From contig NZ_JAABRQ010000029.1 in assembly GCF_011390835.1 (NCBI RefSeq), positions 1 to 35,393 on the forward strand: a DNA stretch of 35,393 nt. The letters run 5' to 3'. The notes under the pieces are model-generated. The model had not been told where the DNA came from. It saw only the letters and a list, made by a program, of their open reading frames with translations, and searched no databases. Each line of letters starts with the position of its first letter. Position 1 is the first letter of the stretch. Source of the DNA: Hydrogenophaga sp. GTDB taxonomy: Bacteria; Pseudomonadota; Gammaproteobacteria; Burkholderiales; Burkholderiaceae_C. Positions 1-10,218 of the stretch are shown piece by piece. The translations under genes and the position numbers were made by a program.

Positions 1-112
<112 letters not shown>

Positions 113-214
113 TTAACGTTTCCGGCGCGGGCTGCCACGGGCAGCAAACCCACCGCTTGCGCGGCGCCGAAGACAAACAATTTGACCGAGTGAAGCGCCT
201 TACCCCAGGTTGCG

Positions 215-284
215 GTGGATCCGGCTTGGCCGATCCACTCGCAACACCCCCTTTGAGAGAGGGGTGACGCGCCGCATGCGCGTC
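215..284 (-). promoter_or_regulatory. Three consecutive inverted repeats between fusA and tuf
   Basis: GTGGATC (215-221) pairs with GATCCAC (232-238). CACCCC (245-250) pairs with GGGGTG (261-266). GACGCGC (266-272) pairs with GCGCGTC (278-284). None is followed by a T-run on the minus strand, so an ordinary intrinsic terminator is not supported. They could be RNA-processing or attenuation structures that set the tuf:fusA ratio, or simple 3'-end stabilisers of fusA mRNA. The pairings are seen in the sequence; the function is inference. Confidence 0.4.
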
Positions 285-297
285 GCGGGGTCGGGCC

Positions 298-2400
<2,103 letters not shown>

Positions 2401-2422
2401 GGAAATACTCCTGAATGGGGCA

Positions 2423-2454
2423 AGCCCGCTGCCCTTTTTGAGGGCTGGCGGGCT
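2423..2454 (-). promoter_or_regulatory. Stem-loop between rpsG and fusA
   Basis: AGCCCGC (2423-2429) pairs with GCGGGCT (2448-2454), and inside it GCCCT (2431-2435) pairs with AGGGC (2441-2445) around a five-base loop. The 12-bp two-part stem is strong. No T-run follows on the minus strand, and fusA starts about 22 bases downstream, so it is more likely an mRNA-stability or translational-control element than a terminator. Confidence 0.4.
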
Positions 2455-2481
2455 CGCCTGAACTGACGGTTGGTAAAGGGC

Positions 2482-2952
2482 TTAGAAGCGGAAGTGGCTG
2501 AAGGCCTTGTTGGCCTCGGCCATGCGGTGCACTTCGTCACGACGCTTCATCGCGCCGCCGCGGCCTTCGGTGGCCTCGATCAGCTCGTTGGCCAGGCGCA
2601 TGGCCATGGACTTTTCGCTGCGCTTGCGCGCGGCTTCCTTGATCCAGCGCATCGACAACGCCAGGCGACGAACAGGGCGCACCTCAACCGGCACCTGGTA
2701 ATTCGCACCACCCACACGGCGGGACTTGACCTCGACCATGGGCTTGACGTTGTTGATGGCAACCGAAAAGGCTTCGACCGGGTCTTTGCCGGTCTTCTTC
2801 TCGATCTGCTCCAGGGCACCGTAAATGATGCGCTCGGCGACAGCTTTTTTGCCGCCTTCCATGATCACGTTCATGAACTTGGAGAGCTCGACGTTGCCGA
2901 ACTTGGGATCCGGCAGGATTTCACGTTTAGGGACTTCGCGACGACGTGGCAT
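2482..2952 (-). CDS. rpsG: 30S ribosomal protein S7
   Basis: The protein has 156 residues, the usual length for S7. It starts [18 protein letters not shown] and contains the conserved NVIMEGGKK and [11 protein letters not shown] segments that make up the helical 16S rRNA-binding core. S7 nucleates assembly of the 30S head and in enteric bacteria also represses its own operon. It is the second gene of the str operon, 154 bases after rpsL; a GAGGTG ribosome binding site precedes the ATG. Confidence 0.98.
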   Translation of the reverse strand: MPRRREVPKREILPDPKFGNVELSKFMNVIMEGGKKAVAERIIYGALEQIEKKTGKDPVEAFSVAINNVKPMVEVKSRRVGGANYQVPVEVRPVRRLALSMRWIKEAARKRSEKSMAMRLANELIEATEGRGGAMKRRDEVHRMAEANKAFSHFRF

Positions 2953-3025
2953 TTTTTCACCTCAAATTTGCTTCAGTTGGCACCTTTTTGGGGCGCCGCG
3001 AGAGCCATCAGGACCCTCACTTACT

Positions 3026-3057
3026 TGACCCGACGCCGACATGGCGCTTTGGGGTCA
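3026..3057 (-). promoter_or_regulatory. Candidate S7 autoregulatory stem-loop in the rpsL-rpsG spacer
   Basis: On the minus strand TGACCC (3057-3052) pairs with GGGTCA (3031-3026). An inner helix, about five pairs including one G-U, forms between 3047-3043 and 3037-3033. In E. coli, S7 represses translation by binding a structure in the rpsL-rpsG spacer, so the location fits. Whether this fold resembles the S7 site in 16S rRNA was not tested; the assignment is inference from position and pairing. Confidence 0.3.
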
Positions 3058-3106
3058 GGGCGCTCAACCCGGCTTGCCGGCCGGTCAAACACCAAAAACA
3101 GGAAAC

Positions 3107-3484
3107 TTACTTCGCCTTGGGCTTCTTGGCGCCGTACTTGGAGCGCGACTGCTTGCGGTCTTTCACGCCTTGCAGGTCGAGCGAGCCACGCACGATGTGG
3201 TAACGCACACCGGGCAGGTCTTTGACACGACCGCCGCGAACCAGCACCACGCTGTGTTCCTGCAGGTTGTGGCCTTCGCCGCCGATGTAGGAAATGACCT
3301 CAAAACCGTTGGTCAGGCGCACCTTGGCGACTTTACGCAACGCGGAGTTGGGCTTCTTGGGGGTCGTGGTGTACACACGAGTGCACACACCGCGACGCTG
3401 CGGAGAGTTCTCCATGGCCGGGCTCTTGGATTTGGTCTTTTCGACCTCCCGGCCGTGGCGCACGAGTTGATTGATGGTTGGCAT
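3107..3484 (-). CDS. rpsL: 30S ribosomal protein S12
   Basis: The 125-residue protein carries the family signature [15 protein letters not shown] and the [13 protein letters not shown] loop. S12 sits at the decoding centre and controls accuracy. The residues that change in classical streptomycin resistance are wild type here: Lys43 in TPKKPN and Lys88 in VKDLPG, counting the initiator Met. It is the first gene of the str operon, with a candidate promoter about 70 bases upstream of the ATG. Confidence 0.98.
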   Translation of the reverse strand: MPTINQLVRHGREVEKTKSKSPAMENSPQRRGVCTRVYTTTPKKPNSALRKVAKVRLTNGFEVISYIGGEGHNLQEHSVVLVRGGRVKDLPGVRYHIVRGSLDLQGVKDRKQSRSKYGAKKPKAK

Positions 3485-3551
3485 GTAACGTCCCTAAACG
3501 TCTGAAAAAGCGGAAACGGAAATCTCCTCGGAAGATTCCGAAAAGCCCTCG

Positions 3552-3580
3552 ACTGTAGCATGCGAGTGGCTTGGCGACAA
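3552..3580 (-). promoter_or_regulatory. Candidate sigma-70 promoter of the str operon
   Basis: Read on the minus strand, TTGTCG (3580-3575) and TACAGT (3557-3552) are separated by exactly 17 bases and match the -35 and -10 consensus at 3 and 4 of 6 positions. The site is 68-96 bases upstream of the rpsL ATG, a plausible leader length. The leader also contains a short CGGAA..TTCCG-type repeat. It is called by consensus match and position only. Confidence 0.45.
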
Positions 3581-3642
3581 CTGGCAGCCATCGCCCAAGC
3601 CGTCGACTGCGCCCGCTCGAGGCCCCGGTCAGGGGCGGTGGG

Positions 3643-4824
3643 TCACTGGATCCAGAGGCGCAGCGCGTCCCAGGCGCGGCCGAAGACGCCGCTTTCTTCC
3701 ACCGTTTCCAGCACCGTGAGCGGAATTTCGCTCACTGGCTCGCCGTTGCCCAGGCTCACGCGCAACGTGCCGACCAGCTGGCCGCGGGTCAGTGGCGCCA
3801 CCAGGGGCTCGGGCCGTGCGATTTCGGTCTTGAGCTTGGCGCCCTCACCCGCAGGCACGGACACCACCACGCCATTGGCCAGGCCGAGTTTGACCTCGGG
3901 GGACTTGCCCTTCCAGATGCGCACAGAGGCGGCAGGCTCGCCGGCGGGAAACAGGCGCACGGCATCGAATGCGGTGTAGCCCCAATTAAGCAGCTTCTGG
4001 CTTTCAGCGGCGCGCGCGTTTTCACTGGAGGCGCCGAGCAAGACGCTGAGCAGCCGGCGCTCGCCCGCCTTGCCCTCGCCCAGGCCAGGCACCTGGCGGC
4101 GGGCAGTGGCCACCAAGCAGTAGCCGGCGGCGTTGGTGTGTCCGGTCTTCAGCCCGTCAACGCTGGGGTCGCGAAACAGCAACAGGTTGCGGTTGGTGTC
4201 GTTGGCTTTCGGCGTGCCCGCGTAGCGGTAGCGCTGGATGGCGTAGTACGGCACGTAGTCGGGAAAATCGCGCATCAGGCGCGTGGCCAGGGTGGCGAGA
4301 TCGCGCGCGGTGGTGGTGTGCCCGGCCTCAGTCAGGCCTTCGGGGTTCTTGAAGCTGCTTGAACGCATGCCCAGCACCTGGGCCTGCTCGTTCATCATCT
4401 GCACGAAACGCTCGACCGATCCACCCACGCCTTCGGCCAGCGCTACGGTGGCGTCGTTGCCCGACTGCACGATCATGCCTTTGATCAGGTCTTCCACTGG
4501 AACCTGCATCTTGGGGTCGATGAACATGCGCGAACCGGGCATCTTCCAGGCCCGCTCACTGACCGAGAGCGTCTGCGTGAGGCTGAGCTTGCCCGCTTTC
4601 AGTGCGTCAAACACCAGGTAGGCGGTCATGAGCTTAGTGAGCGAAGCCGGCTCCACCGGCTCGTCTGGAATGCGCGACGCGAGCACCTGGCCCGACGTCA
4701 CATCGAGCAGCAGATAGGCGCGTGCGGCGATTTCGGGTGGCTGGGGCATCTGGGCCAACGCGGGCAAGGCGGTGGAAACAGCAAGACAGGCGAGCGCTAG
4801 GCGCGCAAACAGACGACGAAACAA
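3643..4824 (-). CDS. dacC: D-alanyl-D-alanine carboxypeptidase (PBP5/6 family)
   Basis: This 393-residue penicillin-binding protein trims the terminal D-Ala from peptidoglycan pentapeptides in the periplasm. A signal peptide covers about residues 1-25 (hydrophobic LALACLAVSTALPALAQ). The active-site motifs are complete: SLTK at 61-64 with Ser61 as nucleophile, SGN at 121-123 and KTG at 226-228. The C-terminal beta-sandwich of the PBP5 family follows and ends in an amphipathic stretch (FGRAWDALRLWIQ), the usual membrane anchor. AAGGA precedes the ATG. It is 47 bases downstream of the hydrolase gene. The choice between dacA and dacC symbols is not certain. Confidence 0.93.
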   Translation of the reverse strand: MFRRLFARLALACLAVSTALPALAQMPQPPEIAARAYLLLDVTSGQVLASRIPDEPVEPASLTKLMTAYLVFDALKAGKLSLTQTLSVSERAWKMPGSRMFIDPKMQVPVEDLIKGMIVQSGNDATVALAEGVGGSVERFVQMMNEQAQVLGMRSSSFKNPEGLTEAGHTTTARDLATLATRLMRDFPDYVPYYAIQRYRYAGTPKANDTNRNLLLFRDPSVDGLKTGHTNAAGYCLVATARRQVPGLGEGKAGERRLLSVLLGASSENARAAESQKLLNWGYTAFDAVRLFPAGEPAASVRIWKGKSPEVKLGLANGVVVSVPAGEGAKLKTEIARPEPLVAPLTRGQLVGTLRVSLGNGEPVSEIPLTVLETVEESGVFGRAWDALRLWIQ

Positions 4825-4871
4825 AACAGAATCCTTGGTAAATCAATGAGAAACAAGCGAAGGCAGGGCGT

Positions 4872-5492
4872 TCAGGCGCGCAGGTGGCGATGCACCGTAT
4901 CGCGCAGCAAGGGCAGCTGGCCGTGGAAAAAGTGGCCTACGGTGGGAATCACCAGCACCGGCAACACCTGGGGTCGGGCCCAGGCCATGACCGACTCCAG
5001 CGGCACTGTGTCGTCCTGCTCGCCATGGATGACCAAGGTGCGAGGGCGGAGTTCCTCGGGCACATCGGCCACCGCAAACCGGCTTGCCGCCGTACCGACC
5101 AGCACCAAGTGGTGCAGGTCGCGGCTGGCGTGCAGACGCACCGCCGCGTGGGTTGTGACAAAAGCGCCAAACGAAAACCCGGCCAGGCACAGCGGACCCT
5201 CGGGGGCCTGGGCACCGACCACCGAGAGCAGGTCATCCAGCTCTCCGCGGCCTTCGTCGTATGCACCGCCACTGCGGCCCACTCCCCGGAAGTTGAAGCG
5301 CACCGCCGTCCAGCCAGCAAGCAGGCTGGCACGCGCCATGGTCTGCACCACCTTGTTGGTCAGGGTGCCGCCATGCAGGGGATGCGGATGAGCGATCACG
5401 ATCACCCCGCGGGCATCCGGCGCTCGGTCGAGCGCAACTTCCAATCGTCCGGCAGGCCCCTCTTGCAGAAGGTGTTCGGTCTGGGCGTTCAT
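4872..5492 (-). CDS. Small alpha/beta hydrolase
   Basis: This is a 206-residue single-domain alpha/beta hydrolase without a signal peptide. It has the oxyanion-region motif AHPHPLHGG at 34-42, the FNFRGVGRSGG segment, the nucleophile elbow GFSFGA with Ser107, an acidic residue in HGEQDD (Asp160 or 161) and a catalytic His in VGHFFHG (His187 or 190). The family is related to the KANL3/Tex30-like dienelactone-hydrolase superfamily. The physiological substrate is unknown. It precedes the carboxypeptidase gene on the same strand and may be cotranscribed with it. No strong ribosome binding site was found at this ATG. Confidence 0.85.
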   Translation of the reverse strand: MNAQTEHLLQEGPAGRLEVALDRAPDARGVIVIAHPHPLHGGTLTNKVVQTMARASLLAGWTAVRFNFRGVGRSGGAYDEGRGELDDLLSVVGAQAPEGPLCLAGFSFGAFVTTHAAVRLHASRDLHHLVLVGTAASRFAVADVPEELRPRTLVIHGEQDDTVPLESVMAWARPQVLPVLVIPTVGHFFHGQLPLLRDTVHRHLRA

Positions 5493-5546
5493 GGCGTCAT
5501 CAGCAATGCAAGCGAAGCGGAGCGACTGCCCTGCAGGCAGCGGGCT

Positions 5547-5912
5547 TCAGCGGCCAACGTCTGGTGGCGTGAGCAGGCGCTGCACTACCACGCCGTCGCG
5601 CAGGTGAGAGCTCACGATCTCATCGATATCGGCCTCGTCCACGTAGCTGTACCAGACAGCTTCGGGATAGACCACGGCAATTGGCCCGCCCGCACATCGG
5701 TCCAGACAACCCGCCTTGTTGACCCGCACCTTGCCAGCACCCAGCAAACCCTCGGACTTGGCCTGTGATTTGCAACGGTCAAAGGCCGCCTGCGCACGGT
5801 GCTGGGCGCAGCAGGTATCACCGCCTTCGCGCTGGTTCAGGCAGAAAAAGATGTGCCGCTGGTAGTAGCTGTCCTGGGCGACTGGAGGGATGGAGGTCGG
5901 GGCATCTGACAT
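5547..5912 (-). CDS. Thioredoxin-like [2Fe-2S] ferredoxin
   Basis: The 121-residue protein has the cysteine pattern of thioredoxin-fold ferredoxins: an N-terminal FFCLNQREGGDTCC segment and a later GCLDRCAGGP segment (CxxxC), with YPEAVWY and a C-terminal helix typical of the family. Such proteins carry one 2Fe-2S cluster and act as small electron carriers; the partner is not evident here. It lies 20 bases after the VanZ-domain gene and 54 bases before the hydrolase gene on the same strand. Confidence 0.88.
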   Translation of the reverse strand: MSDAPTSIPPVAQDSYYQRHIFFCLNQREGGDTCCAQHRAQAAFDRCKSQAKSEGLLGAGKVRVNKAGCLDRCAGGPIAVVYPEAVWYSYVDEADIDEIVSSHLRDGVVVQRLLTPPDVGR

Positions 5913-5932
5913 GCCCCGATTCTAGTGGTCGC

Positions 5933-7030
5933 TCACCGCTGGGCCGTCGGTCGCACCACGGCGCGCAAGCCCAGCACCAGGGCCGCAAACGGCCATAGCC
6001 AGCCCAGCCATTGCGACAGGCCATGGAAGCGGATGAAGCGCCCTTGCTCCCACACTTCCAGTGATTGAGCGAAATACGGGCTGGCCGGGGCGCGGTTCAA
6101 CAGGCTCAGCGACACAGCCAGGCACAGCAGCATCGCCACTGGGCACAAGCGCCGCGGCAGGGCCAGCAGCAGCAGTCCGGCCACCGCCGCCAGCCCCAAG
6201 CCCAGTGCCGCCTGCGGGCTGATCCATGACCACGCATGGCTCGGGCCGTAGGTCAGTGCTGACGACAAGCCGGCTGCCCCGAAAGCGCAGACGCCAAACA
6301 TGAGCCAGAACACCGCCCGCCGCCCGGTCGTTCGCATGTCGGCGTAGCCCATCAGCAGCGGCGCCAGCAGGCACAGGCTGACACAAAAGGCTTCGGCCAA
6401 GGGGCTGAGCGGCGCCGCGGGCACCAGCCCCACCGGTAGCCACTGGAGGAAGGGTGTGCCCCCCAGCAACTCGACCAAACCCGCCTCTAGCCTCTCCACC
6501 ACCTGCCCCAGGCCAAACGGCACCGACATCGGGTACAGCAGCGCAAAAGGCCACAAGGCCAGAAGAACCAGGCTGCCGTGCGCCCCCGGTTCGAACCAGT
6601 TGGCGCGGAACCGGCTCCAGCGCCGCAGCACACCCAGGCGCTCCATCAGACCCGCCACCCCCGCGCCCAGCCAGGCGCCCACCGTATTGAGTGCCAGGTC
6701 GACGTTCGACGGAATGCGCGCGGGCAGAAAATTCTGCAAGGTTTCTACCCCCAGCGACAGCAACAACGGAAGCGCCAGTGCCAGGGGCCAGGTCCACAGT
6801 CCGCCACCCGAGCGCAACAGCGCCAGTGCCAGCAGAAACCCGAGCACCGCGTAGCCCAGCAGGTTGGCCATGACGTCAAAACCAGTCCAGTACTGCGGCA
6901 GGGGGGCCCAGAGGAACGCGGTCGGCGACACGCCCTGTAGGCGCCAGCCAGTGAACGGGTACAGGCTGGCGTAGACCACCAGCCCAGACAACAGCAGGGT
7001 CAAAGGCCAGGCGGATGAACGCTGTCTCAA
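5933..7030 (-). CDS. VanZ-family integral membrane protein
   Basis: The 365-residue protein has roughly ten hydrophobic segments. The N-terminal third carries the VanZ-like pattern: a first helix followed by YPFTGWR, then FDVMANLLGYAVLGF, then ETLQNFLPARIPSNVDLALN. VanZ in enterococci gives low-level teicoplanin resistance, but most members have no known role, so no function is assigned. The start is uncertain: the longest reading uses TTG at 7030 with no visible Shine-Dalgarno, directly after hemJ ends at 7035. Tight spacing suggests one operon with hemJ, the ferredoxin and the hydrolase. Confidence 0.82.
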   Translation of the reverse strand: MRQRSSAWPLTLLLSGLVVYASLYPFTGWRLQGVSPTAFLWAPLPQYWTGFDVMANLLGYAVLGFLLALALLRSGGGLWTWPLALALPLLLSLGVETLQNFLPARIPSNVDLALNTVGAWLGAGVAGLMERLGVLRRWSRFRANWFEPGAHGSLVLLALWPFALLYPMSVPFGLGQVVERLEAGLVELLGGTPFLQWLPVGLVPAAPLSPLAEAFCVSLCLLAPLLMGYADMRTTGRRAVFWLMFGVCAFGAAGLSSALTYGPSHAWSWISPQAALGLGLAAVAGLLLLALPRRLCPVAMLLCLAVSLSLLNRAPASPYFAQSLEVWEQGRFIRFHGLSQWLGWLWPFAALVLGLRAVVRPTAQR

Positions 7031-7034
7031 GACT

Positions 7035-7463
7035 TCAGAAAGGCTTGACGACCACCAGCACCACCACCGCGACCAACATGATCACTGGCGCTTCGTTGAA
7101 CCAGCGGTACCAGACATGGCCGCGCCGGTTCATGCCTTGCTGGAATCGCCGCAGCATCACGCCACAGGCGTGGTGGTAGCCCAGGATCAGCAACACCAGT
7201 GCCAGCTTGGCGTGCATCCAGCCTTGATCCGCGCCAAGGCCGATGCCGTAGCCCAGCCACAGCCACAGCCCGAGCGCCACGGCAGGCACCGCGAGCAGGG
7301 TTGTGAAGCGCATGAGCTTGTGCGCCATCAGCAGCAGCCGCTCCCGCTCGGCCGCGCTATCCGCCGGCACCATGGCCAGGTTCACGAAGATGCGCGGCAA
7401 GTAGAACAGGCCTGCAAACCAGCTGGCCACAAAGACGATGTGAAAGGATTTGACCCAGAGCAT
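7035..7463 (-). CDS. hemJ: HemJ-type protoporphyrinogen IX oxidase (CopD-like membrane protein)
   Basis: From the ATG at 7463 the protein has 142 residues, matching HemJ. It starts MLWVKSFHIVFVASWFAGLF and has four membrane segments. The conserved His in the first helix and GWMHAKLALVLLILGYHH in the third, including the His and Lys residues typical of the family, are visible. HemJ oxidises protoporphyrinogen IX to protoporphyrin IX in the inner membrane of bacteria lacking HemG or HemY. An in-frame start 29 codons upstream runs through a low-quality leader and the terminator region, so it is not used. hemB lies 1.7 kb away on the other strand. Confidence 0.88.
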   Translation of the reverse strand: MLWVKSFHIVFVASWFAGLFYLPRIFVNLAMVPADSAAERERLLLMAHKLMRFTTLLAVPAVALGLWLWLGYGIGLGADQGWMHAKLALVLLILGYHHACGVMLRRFQQGMNRRGHVWYRWFNEAPVIMLVAVVVLVVVKPF

Positions 7464-7533
7464 GAGAGCAGTGTAGCCCTGAGACCGTTGCCCTACACCC
7501 CGGGTGGCGCCTGCATCTGGGCGCGTTGACGCG

Positions 7534-7560
7534 AAAAAAAACCCGGCCATGGGCCGGGTT
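7534..7560 (-). terminator. Intrinsic terminator (minus strand)
   Basis: AACCCGGCC (7540-7548) and GGCCGGGTT (7552-7560) form a perfect 9-bp stem with a 3-base loop. On the minus strand it is followed by an uninterrupted T-run from the A-tract at 7534-7541. Orientation means it ends a transcript coming from the right: the candidate small RNA and/or the kinase-like gene at 7734-8861. Confidence 0.85.
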
Positions 7561-7646
7561 GGAAAGCCTTTTTGCTGTCACACACGAAGGCACCCGCTCA
7601 GGGAGGAAAAGCGGGGGGCCTGCCAGAGGCTTGCCCGGGTGAATGT
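7534..7646 (-). ncRNA. Candidate small RNA with a CU-rich anti-Shine-Dalgarno hairpin loop
   Basis: The region right of the terminator has no convincing protein-coding content but is well structured on the minus strand. CCCGCT (7615-7610) and AGCGGG (7598-7593) form a 6-bp stem whose 11-base loop is TTTCCTCCCTG, containing the anti-SD core CCTCC. A second small hairpin lies at 7630-7618, and the 9-bp terminator closes the element. A TATCCT box at 7658-7653 could be a -10, giving a start near 7646 and about 113 nt, but no good -35 sits at 17 bases. Alternatively it is the 3' UTR of the kinase-like gene. Loops of this kind are known in alphaproteobacterial small RNAs. Confidence 0.35.
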
Positions 7647-7677
7647 TACACCAGGATACGTTGAAATTTCGTGCCGA

Positions 7678-7697
7678 CCCTGTCAACTTTGACAGGG
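7678..7697. promoter_or_regulatory. 20-bp palindrome CCCTGTCAA-CT-TTGACAGGG
   Basis: Nine bases on each side match perfectly around a 2-base centre. Each strand contains TTGACA, the -35 consensus, within the palindrome. It lies 37 bases beyond the stop codon of the kinase-like gene and just upstream of the candidate small RNA. It may be an operator for the small RNA or part of a transcript end; no T-run follows, so a terminator is less likely. Function is inference. Confidence 0.45.
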
Positions 7698-7733
7698 GGA
7701 GGCCACCGAGGCGCCCATAGCACTACCAAAAAA

Positions 7734-8861
7734 CTACATCATCTTGGCCAGTTCGAACATCACGGCCGTACCCAGCGCCTCGCGGATGTTGCCGCGGCCC
7801 ACTTTGGCCATGGCAAATTCGCCAAAGCCAGACATGTCGAACGAGCTGTCGTCAGGCGAAATTTCCACAAACGGAAACTCGAAGACCTCGCGCAGCAGAT
7901 CATTGCGGAACTGCTCGAAGGCCTCGCCCTTGATCTCGGCGTCGACCACGATCAAGTTGGGCATGCGGCTGCGCACCGCGTCCTGAGCCTGCGCAAAGTC
8001 GACCACGCTATCGGACATGATGCCGATCTCGCGCAGGGCGTCGCGCACATCGGCACGAATCTGCAGGCTCGGAGAAATCGTCAGCACGTAGGTACCCGAG
8101 AGGGACTTGAACATGGACGACTGGTCATCCGACAGATCCACCGCCGAGATGCCGTCGACCGCCTGCACGGTGCGCGTGAACATGGCGGTGAAGTTGACGC
8201 CGTCGTCGCGCAGGTCGCGCGTGATCTCCACGCCGCCAGTGGCCAGGGCGATCTGGCGGATCAGCATCCAGTTGAGGTTGTCGGGTTCGAGCGTACTCGA
8301 CGGCGGCACACCGTCATTGGCCACGCGGACCTGGAAGCGCGCGTGCTGCGGCCAGTGGTTAAGGTCCATGCGCACGTCAATGCGGTTGCCAAAGGCCAGG
8401 CCCCAGTCCAGCACGGCATTGACAAAGGTGTGCGCCACCGTGGGGTCGATCAGCACTTCGACCGGTTTGAGCTTGCGCCGAAGCGCGATACCCAGCACAC
8501 CCAGCTCTTTCTTGCGCTCCTGCAGCACGCCTTCGACCAGCTCGGACATGTCCACCTTTTCGTGAGACTGCCGGATGCGCCCGTTGTAGAAACGGTGAAT
8601 TTGCTGGGCGCTCACGCCGGCCTGCTTGATGCGCTCGGCCGGCAGGCTCAAGGCCCGGTGCTCCAGCTTGGAGATACGACCGCGCTGCAGCAGTTGGTCC
8701 ACCGTGCCTTGCAAGGCGCTCGTGCCTTCGGTGATCTGGTCGGCCAGCGCCGCGATCAGCGCCGGCCAGTGATCGTCGAGCGACCATTCCGCTCTCGTGC
8801 CGGCCGCGCCGCCCTGTTGGGGCGTCGGTGCTTCAACAGGGCTTTTCTTGTTTTGCAGCAT
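7734..8861 (-). CDS. Histidine-kinase-like ATPase fused to a receiver-like domain, both degenerate
   Basis: The protein is 375 residues from the ATG at 8861; a longer reading from 8981 adds non-conserved leader. Residues about 55-120 resemble a dimerisation/phosphoacceptor helix pair, with His68 (LEHRALSLP) at the expected site. Residues about 138-230 resemble a HATPase fold: N-box FVNAVLDWGLAFG with Asn148, a reduced D-box ANDG (181-184) and GGVEITRDLRDDGVNF. Residues about 257-375 resemble a receiver: the phospho-acceptor position is Asp307 (NLIVVDAE), but the acidic pair after strand 1 is replaced by TISPS. No membrane segment or sensor domain is present. It is probably a cytoplasmic signalling or scaffold protein; catalytic activity is doubtful. 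Confidence 0.75.
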   Translation of the reverse strand: MLQNKKSPVEAPTPQQGGAAGTRAEWSLDDHWPALIAALADQITEGTSALQGTVDQLLQRGRISKLEHRALSLPAERIKQAGVSAQQIHRFYNGRIRQSHEKVDMSELVEGVLQERKKELGVLGIALRRKLKPVEVLIDPTVAHTFVNAVLDWGLAFGNRIDVRMDLNHWPQHARFQVRVANDGVPPSSTLEPDNLNWMLIRQIALATGGVEITRDLRDDGVNFTAMFTRTVQAVDGISAVDLSDDQSSMFKSLSGTYVLTISPSLQIRADVRDALREIGIMSDSVVDFAQAQDAVRSRMPNLIVVDAEIKGEAFEQFRNDLLREVFEFPFVEISPDDSSFDMSGFGEFAMAKVGRGNIREALGTAVMFELAKMM

Positions 8862-9038
8862 GGTGAAAGGTAAAGATCGGTGCCAGGCCAGTCGGACGCT
8901 CAAGGTTGCAGCCGGCCAGAGACCGGGGCAAGGCCAGACGGGATGCAAGTCACTTTGTCCATGATTGCCCGAAAGTCCCATTTGACCGCAAGATATTTTC
9001 CCGGCTGCGTGGAGTTCAACACAAACACTTCACTTTAA

Positions 9039-10124
<1,086 letters not shown>

Positions 10125-10179
10125 CCCACCCGGCTGCCCAATGCGCGTCTTCACCATCAAGCCGGACGAGGTGCGCGAG

Positions 10180-10182
10180 TAG
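10180..10182 (+). other. In-frame TAG at codon 14 of corA
   Basis: The natural corA start appears to be ATG at 10141, 16 bases after the hemB stop. Its reading is MRVFTIKPDEVRE, then TAG, then DGLPYDLPERGFVWIACAR in the same frame, which continues the protein without a shift. The single interrupting codon could come from CAG or GAG by one change. It is either a real nonsense mutation or a sequence error. Confidence 0.85.
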
Positions 10183-10218
10183 GACGGGCTGCCCTACGAC
10201 CTGCCCGAGCGCGGCTTT

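Noticed and set aside
3606..3642. GCCCC-TGACC-GGGGC hairpin after the carboxypeptidase stop as a terminator
   Set aside because: The stem is only 5 bp and there is no T-run on the minus strand.
7504..7692. Small plus-strand open frame over the candidate small RNA region, with GGGAGG inside
   Set aside because: The GGGAGG is not followed by a start codon at a suitable distance, and the stem-loop plus terminator on the other strand explain the sequence better.
8982..9005. TTGACC upstream of hemB as a -35 element
   Set aside because: The position 17 bases downstream reads CTGCGT, which does not resemble a -10 box.
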